DNA of 5,338 nucleotides from Bacteroidota bacterium. GTDB taxonomy: Bacteria; Bacteroidota; Bacteroidia; Flavobacteriales; Flavobacteriaceae. The notes beneath the pieces are model-generated. The model had not been told where the DNA came from. It did no database searches and was given only the letters and a program-made list of their open reading frames with translations. The position numbers and the translations under genes are program-made. The stretch covers positions 1-5,338 of the forward strand of contig JADFSQ010000166.1 of the NCBI GenBank assembly GCA_022560715.1, in the 5' to 3' direction. Below are positions 1-5,338 of this stretch, one piece after another (within the stretch, counting starts at the first letter, position 1; every line of letters starts with the position of its first letter).

Positions 1-151
1 CTATTCGATGACCTTCACCTTGCTTTACATAACAAATTTCTATCTCAGGATGATAGTGCCAATGCACTCCAAAACTATTTGATTTTACCCAAAAATCAAT
101 GAACGAATTATTACCAGTAGTGTTAGTTAGTTTTTGAAAATCTGCTTTCAT
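1..151 (-). CDS. AraC-family transcriptional regulator, N-terminal part (gene continues past the left edge)
   Basis: Reading the minus strand from ATG at 151 gives 50 codons with no stop before the window edge. The start is firm because an in-frame TAG lies two codons upstream (plus-strand 158-160). Residues 27-42 read FGVHWHYHPEIEICYV, followed by a KQGEGHRI segment. This HWHxHPExE...G.G.R pattern is typical of the cupin-like ligand-sensing domain at the start of AraC/XylS regulators; the His and Glu residues sit where sugar-responsive members have their cupin pocket. The C-terminal helix-turn-helix domain lies outside the window, so the AraC assignment rests on the N-terminal pattern and could instead be a stand-alone cupin protein. 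The gene is divergent from a sugar ABC transporter operon, with 131 bp between the two starts, which suggests it senses the imported sugar or a product and controls that operon. Confidence 0.8.
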   Translation of the reverse strand, partial: MKADFQKLTNTTGNNSFIDFWVKSNSFGVHWHYHPEIEICYVKQGEGHRI

Positions 152-185
152 ATAGTGCTATATTAATAAAAAAATAGCATTAAAA

Positions 186-223
186 CTATATTTAATGCAA
201 ATATAAAGCTATATTTTGCAAAA
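186..223. promoter_or_regulatory. Candidate operator: paired direct repeats in the divergent control region
   Basis: CTATATTTAATGCAAA (186-201) and CTATATTTTGCAAAA (209-223) are near-identical half-sites starting 23 bp apart, about two helical turns, on the same face of the DNA. AraC-type activators commonly bind tandem direct half-sites spaced by roughly this amount. A further CTATATT lies at 158-164, and its inverse (ATATAG) at 150-155 overlaps the regulator start codon. The second half-site includes the 10-bp palindrome TTTTGCAAAA (214-223). The strongly AT-rich background makes chance similarity possible, so this is an inference from spacing and position. Confidence 0.4.
198..205 (-). promoter_or_regulatory. 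Bacteroidetes-type -7 promoter element for the AraC-type regulator
   Basis: On the minus strand this reads TATATTTG, an exact match to the TAnnTTTG element used by the primary sigma factor of Bacteroidetes. Transcription would begin a few bases downstream (around 190-193), giving a leader of about 40 nt before the ATG at 151. No clean TTTG is seen at the usual -33 spacing; a T-rich run lies upstream instead. The element overlaps the first CTATATTT...TGCAAA repeat, so a protein bound there would compete with RNA polymerase. Confidence 0.5.
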
Positions 224-253
224 AATGATTTATTATTTCCATTTATTAATTAA

Positions 254-261
254 TACATTTG
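254..261 (+). promoter_or_regulatory. Bacteroidetes-type -7 promoter element for the sugar-uptake operon
   Basis: TACATTTG matches TAnnTTTG exactly. Transcription would start near 266-268, leaving a short leader of about 15-17 nt before the ATG at 283. The -33 region (about 228-235) is only AT-rich, without a good TTTG. A weak -33 would fit a promoter that needs an activator, such as the divergently encoded AraC-type protein bound upstream at 186-223. The palindrome ATTAATTAAT (245-254) abuts the element. Confidence 0.5.
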
Positions 262-282
262 TCTTGAATATATTTATAACAA

Positions 283-1500
283 ATGAGAATATCATATTTC
301 ATTGTTTTAGTAACTTTATGTTTTTCGTGCTCTAACGAAGAAAAGAATATGCGTTTTTCAAGTTGGCAATCAAGCCAAACTGAAGAAAAAATTGTTAGAG
401 AAACTCTGGAGAGTTTTAAAAAAGTTTACCCTGAAGTAGCATTCGATTATCAACCCATTCCAGGAAACTATACTGAAAAAATTCAATTAATGCTGGGTAC
501 TGGCAAGGCACCTGATTTGTTTTGGCTAAAGGGAAGTACATCTCCTGCGTATATGAGTTTTAATGTTCTATATCCTTTAGATTCTCTAATAAGTGCCACT
601 CCCGAATTTGATGTAGATGATTTTTTCCCGCTGTTTAAAGATGCTTTCAAATACAATGATACCTACTATGGATTTGGAAAAGATTTCAACGCTTACGTAC
701 TGTTTTATAATACAGAAATGTTTGAAGAAGCAGGATTGACAAGCCCTCCAACAAATTGGGAAGAACTTGTTACCTATGCCACTAAATTAACCAAAGACAC
801 CAATGGAGACGGAAAAACAAATCAATTTGGATTTGTGGTAGAACCTACTATAGATATGTTAATGCCTTTTGCATATCAAAATGGAGGCGAACTTATCTCT
901 GACGATAATGAAATAAAAATAGGGGAACCCGCATTTATAGAAGCCTTTGATTTTTACATAAACCTGTATAGAACTGGAATTGCAACCATACCGTCCAATC
1001 AAGGTGCCGGCTGGAATGGAGATGTTTTTGGCAGGAAACAAGCAGCTATGATTATTTCAGGAGCATGGCTTATACCTTATTTAAAAGAGAGTTTTCCTGA
1101 TGTAAAATATAAGGTAGCCGAACTCCCTATGGGCAAGTATAAAGCAACACTTGCTTTTAGTACAGCTTATGTCATTCCAAAAACAACTAAACATCTGGAT
1201 GATACCTGGAAAATGTTTTCTTATCTCGCTGGAAAAAAAGGAATGAAAGAATGGACATCTTCCGGGATTGCGCTTCCTACCAGAAAAAGTGTAGCTCTTG
1301 AAAATGGTTTTTATCAGGATTCCATATTTAGTGTGTTTATGAAAAGTGTTGTATATGCCAAATTGTATAAAATTGATTTAAAAGAGCGATGGTTTGATGA
1401 ATCGGAAGCTGCAATGCAAGCCGTTTTTTATAAAGGAAAAGAACCTGAAGAGGTTCTTAAAAAATTAGCCAAAAAATTAGAAAAATATAAACTGAACTAA
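283..1500 (+). CDS. Sugar ABC transporter substrate-binding lipoprotein (family 1, MalE/UgpB-like)
   Basis: This 405-residue protein is the solute-binding component of a carbohydrate ABC importer. It begins with a short basic-hydrophobic signal (residues 1-15) ending in LCFSC, with Cys16 as the likely lipidated residue, so it should be membrane-anchored and face the periplasm. The mature part has the family 1 hallmarks: an opening beta strand MRFSSWQ, a helix with ESFKKVYPEV, the segment GTGKAPDLFWL, and the acidic loop DTNGDGK at about 172-178 that recurs in sugar-binding proteins of this class. A GxGWNGDVFGRKQAAMIISGAW-like segment in the middle and a C-terminal helical tail are also typical, and the length is normal. 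There is no clear Shine-Dalgarno, as usual in Bacteroidetes. It is the first gene of the operon, directly followed by its permeases. The ligand is unknown; the GH65 gene downstream suggests an alpha-linked glucose disaccharide or glucoside. The first residues after Cys16 (SNEEK) are acidic, discussed in the findings. Confidence 0.9.
   Translation: MRISYFIVLVTLCFSCSNEEKNMRFSSWQSSQTEEKIVRETLESFKKVYPEVAFDYQPIPGNYTEKIQLMLGTGKAPDLFWLKGSTSPAYMSFNVLYPLDSLISATPEFDVDDFFPLFKDAFKYNDTYYGFGKDFNAYVLFYNTEMFEEAGLTSPPTNWEELVTYATKLTKDTNGDGKTNQFGFVVEPTIDMLMPFAYQNGGELISDDNEIKIGEPAFIEAFDFYINLYRTGIATIPSNQGAGWNGDVFGRKQAAMIISGAWLIPYLKESFPDVKYKVAELPMGKYKATLAFSTAYVIPKTTKHLDDTWKMFSYLAGKKGMKEWTSSGIALPTRKSVALENGFYQDSIFSVFMKSVVYAKLYKIDLKERWFDESEAAMQAVFYKGKEPEEVLKKLAKKLEKYKLN
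1439..1458 (+). other. Hairpin near the 3' end of the binding-protein gene
   Basis: AAGAACCT (1439-1446) and AGGTTCTT (1451-1458) form a perfect 8-bp stem with a four-base GAAG loop, 42 bases before the stop codon. The bases after it are A-rich rather than T-rich, so it is not an intrinsic terminator on the plus strand. Its place at the end of the binding-protein gene suggests a possible barrier to 3' exonucleases that would keep the binding-protein transcript abundant. It is inside coding sequence, so it could also be a coincidence of codon choice. Confidence 0.4.
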
Positions 1501-1563
1501 TATGAACCGCGTATGCAAAGCATTTATCACTTTAGCGAATAATTAATAACGAATAGTATGCAA

Positions 1564-1589
1564 GTACTGAGCGCAGTCGAAGTATGACC
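1564..1589. repeat. Small dispersed-type intergenic repeat with core ACTGAGCGCAGTCGAAGT
   Basis: The core at 1566-1583 is far more GC-rich than its surroundings. I recall very similar sequences (CTTCGACTGCGCTCAGT on the other strand) recurring in intergenic regions of many flavobacterial genomes, often with longer flanking arms that form a hairpin. Here only four base pairs of the outer arms remain (TACT 1565-1568 with AGTA 1581-1584), so this copy looks decayed. It lies in the 112-bp gap between the binding-protein and first permease genes. The remaining part of that gap is AT-rich, with no promoter match or open reading frame of note. Only one copy is visible in this window, so its repetitive nature comes from memory, not from the sequence shown. 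Confidence 0.55.
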
Positions 1590-1612
1590 TTTAAAAAAAT
1601 AAAATTTAACAC

Positions 1613-2494
1613 ATGAAATTCTCAAGCAGTAAAAAAGAACAAAGATTCTGGGCTTATCTTTTTCTTGGATTTCCACTATTGTTAATGTCTGTTTTTGTCT
1701 TTTTCCCAATAGCCTTTGCTTTTGTTGTGAGTTTTTATGATTGGAATCTTTTAATTCCAGACAAGCCATTTGTGGGTTTAGGCAATTATTTTGAGCTATT
1801 TAAAGATGAAGTTTTTGTAAAGGCCGTAAAGAATACTATTGTTTATACTATGGGAGTTGTACCAGTACAAACCATGTTGTCGTTGTTTTTGGCTTTTATC
1901 ATGAACCAGAAAATAGTAGGTATAGCTTTTTTTAGAACTGCATTTTATATTCCTGCCGTAACATCTTCAGTAGTTACATCAATTATATTTGTATGGATTT
2001 ATTCTAAACCAGGGCTATTAAACTATATTTTAGATACTGTTGGAATTGATTCAAATATTGACTGGCTTACCAACCCATCGACAGTTCTTCCTGCAATTAT
2101 GGTGTTAAATATCTGGACAACTTCTGGCTATTTCATGGTGTCTTTTTTAGCAGGGTTACAAAGTATTCCTACTACCTTATACGAAGCTGCTAAAATTGAT
2201 GGTGCAAATCAATGGAGATTGTTTAAGGATATTACAGTTCCTATGGTACGTCCTGTAACCTATTTTGTAGTAGTTATGAGCTTAATAGGATGTTTTCAGG
2301 TGTTCGACCAAATTTTTATAATGAGTAGTGGTGGTCCAGATAACAGCTCTACAACCATGTCGTATTATGTGTATCAAAATTCATTCAAATATTTCAGGTT
2401 TGGACTTGGAGCAGCCTCCGCAGTAATTTTAGCATTATTGATATTTACTGTTACTGCAATTCAGAAAAAATATTTACCACCGGACTATTATTAA
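1613..2494 (+). CDS. Sugar ABC transporter permease, MalF/UgpA type
   Basis: This 293-residue inner-membrane protein is one half of the translocation channel for the imported sugar. Hydrophobic segments are visible at about 14-38, 75-100, 104-131, 156-180, 216-240 and 262-286, giving the six-helix core expected for this family; it lacks the long extra loop and N-terminal helices of E. coli MalF. The cytoplasmic EAA loop that docks onto the ATPase is clear at about 191-213: EAAKIDGANQWRLFKDI followed by TVPMVRP. The N-terminal segment FPLLLMSVFVFFPIAFAFVVSF and the FVGLGNYFELFKD motif after helix 1 are characteristic of the UgpA/LacF branch. The start ATG follows an AT-rich stretch without a recognisable ribosome binding site. 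The gene sits 112 bp after the binding-protein gene and 47 bp before its partner permease, all in one direction. Confidence 0.92.
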   Translation: MKFSSSKKEQRFWAYLFLGFPLLLMSVFVFFPIAFAFVVSFYDWNLLIPDKPFVGLGNYFELFKDEVFVKAVKNTIVYTMGVVPVQTMLSLFLAFIMNQKIVGIAFFRTAFYIPAVTSSVVTSIIFVWIYSKPGLLNYILDTVGIDSNIDWLTNPSTVLPAIMVLNIWTTSGYFMVSFLAGLQSIPTTLYEAAKIDGANQWRLFKDITVPMVRPVTYFVVVMSLIGCFQVFDQIFIMSSGGPDNSSTTMSYYVYQNSFKYFRFGLGAASAVILALLIFTVTAIQKKYLPPDYY

Positions 2495-2541
2495 ATTGCG
2501 AATTGAATTTAAAATTAAGAATAGAAAAGTATTAGGAATTT

Positions 2542-3366
2542 ATGAAACAAATTAAGCTTCAAAAAATATTATTCTTGATAGTATTAGGGATTATGACCAT
2601 GATATATATTGGTCCGTTCCTGTTTTCATTATCCATATCTTTTAGCGGTGATAAAAATGTTTTTGAATGGCCTATTAGCTTTTTACCCGACGATGCTACT
2701 TTTGCAAATTACAGAAATGTTTGGAACGAACTACCTTTTGGGAAGTGGCTTTTTAACTCTGTGTTGGTTACTACAATTCAAACAATTTCAAACGTGTTTT
2801 TTGCTGCCTTAGCTGGTTTTACTTTTGCAAGACTAGAATTCCCTGGGAAAAATATAATCTTTACCATTTTATTGAGCAGTTTAATGATTCCTGGCATTGT
2901 TTTACTTGTTCCTAAATTTATTGTACTTAACGAACTGTCTTTAATTAATAGTTATGGAGGTTTAATTTTACCAGGATTGGTTTCAGTAACAAATATCTTT
3001 TTAATGAGACAATTTTTCTCAACCATTCCAAAAGATTTAGAGCAAGCAGCACTCATAGATGGCTGTAGTTATTTTAGAATATTCTGGGAAATATTTTTAC
3101 CAATATCCAAACCCGCACTTGCAGCAGTCGCCATTTATACTTTTCAAGGTTCATGGAACGAGTTTCTTTGGCCAGTAATTGTAACCTATACTGAAGATAT
3201 GTACACCCTTCCTCTTGGTATGGCAAGTTTACGTCACGAATTATTAACAGACTGGCCTTTATTGATGGCAGGCACCATATTAATTTCATTACCAACATTA
3301 GCGATATTCATCATTTTCCAACGCTATTTTGTACAAGGCGTTTCTAGTTCAGGATTAAAAGGATAA
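2542..3366 (+). CDS. Sugar ABC transporter permease, MalG/UgpE type
   Basis: This 274-residue protein is the second channel subunit, expected to pair with the MalF/UgpA-type permease. Six hydrophobic segments lie at about 9-33, 71-96, 104-129, 138-159, 185-210 and 240-268. The EAA loop is at about 167-189 and reads EQAALIDGCSYFRIFWEI then FLPISKP, with Gln in place of the first Ala and Cys after the invariant Gly; both substitutions are mild. The periplasmic FEWPISFLPDDATFANYRNVW segment and the GSWNEFLWPVIV segment are family hallmarks, and the protein ends with the usual short QGVSSSGLKG tail. An AGGAA sequence at 2534-2538 could serve as a weak ribosome binding site. The 47-bp gap before it is filled by AT-rich GAATT-like iterations. 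The stop is followed after six bases by the ATPase start, so these two genes are very probably translated from one message. Confidence 0.92.
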   Translation: MKQIKLQKILFLIVLGIMTMIYIGPFLFSLSISFSGDKNVFEWPISFLPDDATFANYRNVWNELPFGKWLFNSVLVTTIQTISNVFFAALAGFTFARLEFPGKNIIFTILLSSLMIPGIVLLVPKFIVLNELSLINSYGGLILPGLVSVTNIFLMRQFFSTIPKDLEQAALIDGCSYFRIFWEIFLPISKPALAAVAIYTFQGSWNEFLWPVIVTYTEDMYTLPLGMASLRHELLTDWPLLMAGTILISLPTLAIFIIFQRYFVQGVSSSGLKG

Positions 3367-3372
3367 AAAATT

Positions 3373-4485
3373 ATGGCAACAATAGAAATAAAAAATTTAA
3401 AAAAAGTATATCCGGGAGCTAAAGAGGCTACCATCGAAAATGCAAATATAACCATTGAGGACAAAGAATTTGTAGTCTTGGTTGGACCATCAGGATGTGG
3501 AAAATCTACCTTGTTAAGAATGATAGCCGGACTTGAAGAAATCACTGATGGCGAAATAGCCATTGATAACGTGCGAATGAATGAGCTTTCGCCAAAAGAC
3601 CGCGATATTGCTATGGTGTTTCAAAACTATGCTTTATACCCACACATGTCCGTTTTCGACAATATGGCTTATAGTTTAAAACTACGAAAAGTACCTAAAG
3701 CCGAAATTAAAGAAATTGTAGAAAATGCTGCAAAAATTCTTGATATAACACATCTTTTAGACCGTAAACCTAAAGATATGTCTGGAGGGCAACGTCAAAG
3801 AGTAGCCATTGGTCGCTCAATTGTTCGTAATCCGAAAATATTTTTGTTCGACGAACCTCTTTCTAATTTAGATGCAAATTTGCGTGTACATATGCGGTCA
3901 GAAATAAAAAAACTACACAAACAATTAAATGCTACCATGGTGTATGTAACACACGATCAAATTGAAGCCATGACAATGGGAGATAGAATTGTGGTTTTAA
4001 AAGATGGTGACGTGATGCAATTTGACACACCAATGAATCTTTTTAATAATCCTACAAATAAATTCGTTGCAGGTTTTATAGGCAGCCCTTCTATGAACTT
4101 TATTGAGGGGAAAATTATAGAAGAAAATGGCATAACCTTTATATCTAAAGATTTAAAATTTGAAGTCCCTGAAGATTTAAAACCTTGTTTAAAAGAATTT
4201 ATAGGAAAAGATGTCACTTTTGGGTTTCGACCCGAATATATTTACGATAAGAAATATGAAAAAATCAAGAGACTTTCACGAGATATGGAAATAACTGTAG
4301 ATTCTATTGAGCCTATTGGCAGTGAGAGTTATATCTATTTTCGTTTTAACGGAAATCCTGAACATAAGTTTTGTTTTAGAAGCGACTCACAACAGCAATA
4401 CAGTGTAGGAGATACTTTTTCTATTGGAGTTGATATTAATAGACTTCGGTTTTTTGATACCACAACAGAAGAAAGAATATTTTAA
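3373..4485 (+). CDS. Sugar ABC transporter ATP-binding protein, MalK/MsmK/UgpC type
   Basis: This 370-residue cytoplasmic ATPase powers the importer. All nucleotide-binding elements are intact: aromatic A-loop Tyr13, Walker A GPSGCGKST (38-46), Q-loop Gln84 in VFQNYALYPHMSV, signature MSGGQ (136-140, Met for the usual Leu), Walker B IFLFDEP with Asp160 and catalytic Glu161, D-loop SNLD (164-167), and switch His194 in VTHDQ. From about residue 235 the protein has the C-terminal beta-barrel extension of the MalK branch: GFIGSPSMNFIEGKI, then FGFRPEYIY, and an RLRFFD ending. In this branch that domain contributes to dimerisation and regulation. The length is normal. It begins six bases after the second permease stop. 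Having its own ATPase in the operon means the importer need not borrow a shared one, as happens with MsmK in many Gram-positive bacteria. Confidence 0.95.
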   Translation: MATIEIKNLKKVYPGAKEATIENANITIEDKEFVVLVGPSGCGKSTLLRMIAGLEEITDGEIAIDNVRMNELSPKDRDIAMVFQNYALYPHMSVFDNMAYSLKLRKVPKAEIKEIVENAAKILDITHLLDRKPKDMSGGQRQRVAIGRSIVRNPKIFLFDEPLSNLDANLRVHMRSEIKKLHKQLNATMVYVTHDQIEAMTMGDRIVVLKDGDVMQFDTPMNLFNNPTNKFVAGFIGSPSMNFIEGKIIEENGITFISKDLKFEVPEDLKPCLKEFIGKDVTFGFRPEYIYDKKYEKIKRLSRDMEITVDSIEPIGSESYIYFRFNGNPEHKFCFRSDSQQQYSVGDTFSIGVDINRLRFFDTTTEERIF

Positions 4486-4562
4486 AATTACTACTTCTTT
4501 TAAGTTAGATGAATCATCCCAAAATTAAATATATCCATATAATAAACACATAGTATTTAAGA

Positions 4563-5338
4563 GTGAAAAAAATAATAAATTACCATCAAGGTCAAGGAAT
4601 CCTTGAAAATGGGATAGTTACTGAAACCGATTTTAAACGAAAATTTCAAGGAAAATGTGAAGTCATTTTTGGTTTAGGAAATGGGTATTTAGGAATTAGA
4701 AGCAGCACCGAAGAGAGTTATTTGGGACAAACCCGAAATATGTTCGTTTCAGGAACGTTTAATAAATGTAACACCAATGAAGTTACCGAACTGCCCAATG
4801 CCGCGGATTTTATAAGAGTCGATTTTTTCATTAATAATGAAATATTAAATCTTGAAAAAGGAACGTTCTCAAATTATCACAGGTCTTTAAACCTTAAAAA
4901 TGGTGTTCTTACAAGGGAATTCATTTGGATTAGTCCTCTTGGTGAAAAATTTTCTTTTTGTTTTAAACGGTTTGTTTCTTTTGATAACCTTCATACTATA
5001 TGTTCTAAAATTTCGATCACTCCATTAAATTGTAAGGCTAGCATTTTAATTAAATCTGGTATCAACGGTCAAGTTACCAACAGTGGTGCACAACACTTTG
5101 AAGAAGGCGAAAAAAGAATATTTGATAAAGAATATTTGCAAATGCTGCAAACTACAAATCAATCTGGTATTGTATTTATTCATAACACCTTTCATGATTT
5201 TAAAAACAGCGATGTAAAAGTATCTTCTCGATTTGAAATTGACCGACGTAAAGTGTCAATGATTTATGAAGGCGAAGCATCTAAAGGGGAAACATTTGAA
5301 TTTTCAAAGATATCAAACATCTATACTTCGCGTGATAA
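4563..5338 (+). CDS. Glycoside hydrolase family 65 disaccharide phosphorylase, N-terminal part (continues past the right edge)
   Basis: From GTG at 4563 the frame stays open for 258 codons to the window end. The product begins VKKIINYHQGQGILENGI and contains FGLGNGYLGIRSSTEE at about 35-50, the strongly conserved N-terminal motif of family 65. It is followed by MFVSGTFNK...NEVTELPNAADFIRVDFFIN, matching the family's F.aG.yn...ELPN segment, and the visible part ends in IYTSRD, also familiar from this family. This portion is the N-terminal beta-sandwich domain; the (alpha/alpha)6 barrel with the catalytic Glu and phosphate site lies outside. Family members phosphorolyse alpha-linked glucosides (trehalose, maltose, kojibiose, nigerose, glucosylglycerol) to beta-glucose-1-phosphate. 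The GTG start is chosen because an in-frame TAG lies at 4551-4553 and the next in-frame ATG (4740) would remove the GNGYLG motif. It follows the ATPase by 77 bp in the same direction, so it probably acts in the cytoplasm on the imported sugar. Confidence 0.87.
   Translation, partial: MKKIINYHQGQGILENGIVTETDFKRKFQGKCEVIFGLGNGYLGIRSSTEESYLGQTRNMFVSGTFNKCNTNEVTELPNAADFIRVDFFINNEILNLEKGTFSNYHRSLNLKNGVLTREFIWISPLGEKFSFCFKRFVSFDNLHTICSKISITPLNCKASILIKSGINGQVTNSGAQHFEEGEKRIFDKEYLQMLQTTNQSGIVFIHNTFHDFKNSDVKVSSRFEIDRRKVSMIYEGEASKGETFEFSKISNIYTSRD

Noticed and set aside
859..1041. Minus-strand open frame of 60 codons inside the binding-protein gene
   Set aside because: It is fully contained in a well-supported gene on the other strand and has no recognisable domain or start signal.
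1439..1470. Intrinsic terminator after the binding-protein gene
   Set aside because: The 8-bp stem is followed by A-rich, not T-rich, sequence on the plus strand, and on the minus strand it is not followed by a proper U-tract and ends no gene.
1527..1769. Minus-strand open frame of 80 codons across the gap between the binding-protein and first permease genes
   Set aside because: Its start region is antisense to the permease and the rest is AT-rich intergenic sequence. The protein is low in recognisable features, and the apparent frame comes from stop-poor composition.
3324..3563. Minus-strand open frame of 79 codons over the permease/ATPase junction
   Set aside because: It is antisense to the Walker A region of the ATPase, and its hydrophobic look reflects the complement of conserved codons.
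3957..4217. Minus-strand open frame of 86 codons in the ATPase gene
   Set aside because: It is antisense to the conserved start of the MalK C-terminal domain, with no independent support.
4486..4562. Promoter or terminator separating the phosphorylase gene from the transporter genes
   Set aside because: No TAnnTTTG element and no GC stem with a T-tract are present. TATATCCATATA (4530-4541) is an inverted repeat but is expected in such AT-rich sequence. Co-transcription is the simpler reading.
1..5338. CRISPR array, tRNA, rRNA or insertion sequence
   Set aside because: I found no regularly spaced repeats, no tRNA-like cloverleaf, no rRNA-like sequence and no transposase-like protein on either strand.

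Overview
This AT-rich window looks like part of a Bacteroidetes genome, most likely a marine or soil flavobacterium. The evidence is the A/T-biased codon use, weak or absent Shine-Dalgarno sequences, two TAnnTTTG-type -7 promoter elements, and an intergenic copy of the ACTGAGCGCAGTCGAAGT-type repeat that I recall as common in flavobacterial genomes. Taxonomy is inferred from composition and motifs only.

Layout: (1) 1-151, minus strand: the N-terminal 50 codons of an AraC-type regulator with a cupin-like sensor start, running off the left edge. (2) 152-282: a divergent control region with opposed -7 elements and spaced CTATATTT...TGCAAA direct repeats. (3) 283-1500: a lipoprotein sugar-binding protein (family 1, MalE/UgpB-like). 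(4) 1501-1612: a 112-bp gap with a GC-rich dispersed-type repeat; an 8-bp stem hairpin lies just inside the end of the preceding gene. (5) 1613-2494 and 2542-3366: two inner-membrane permeases (MalF/UgpA and MalG/UgpE types), each with an EAA loop. (6) 3373-4485: a MalK/MsmK/UgpC-type ATPase with all nucleotide-binding motifs. (7) 4563-5338: the N-terminal 258 codons of a glycoside hydrolase family 65 disaccharide phosphorylase, starting at GTG and running off the right edge.

Together these form a self-contained import-and-phosphorolysis cassette. The binding protein would capture an alpha-glucoside in the periplasm, the two permeases and the ATPase would import it intact, and the GH65 enzyme would split it with phosphate to a beta-glucose-1-phosphate and the remaining sugar or polyol. 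The AraC-type regulator probably senses the sugar and controls the operon from the shared intergenic region. The substrate cannot be read from the sequence; trehalose, maltose, kojibiose, nigerose and glucosylglycerol are all possible for these families. A complete MalEFGK-like ABC importer is uncommon in Bacteroidetes, which mostly use SusCD/TonB systems plus MFS carriers for sugars. That is the most notable aspect of the window. I see no wholly novel system.
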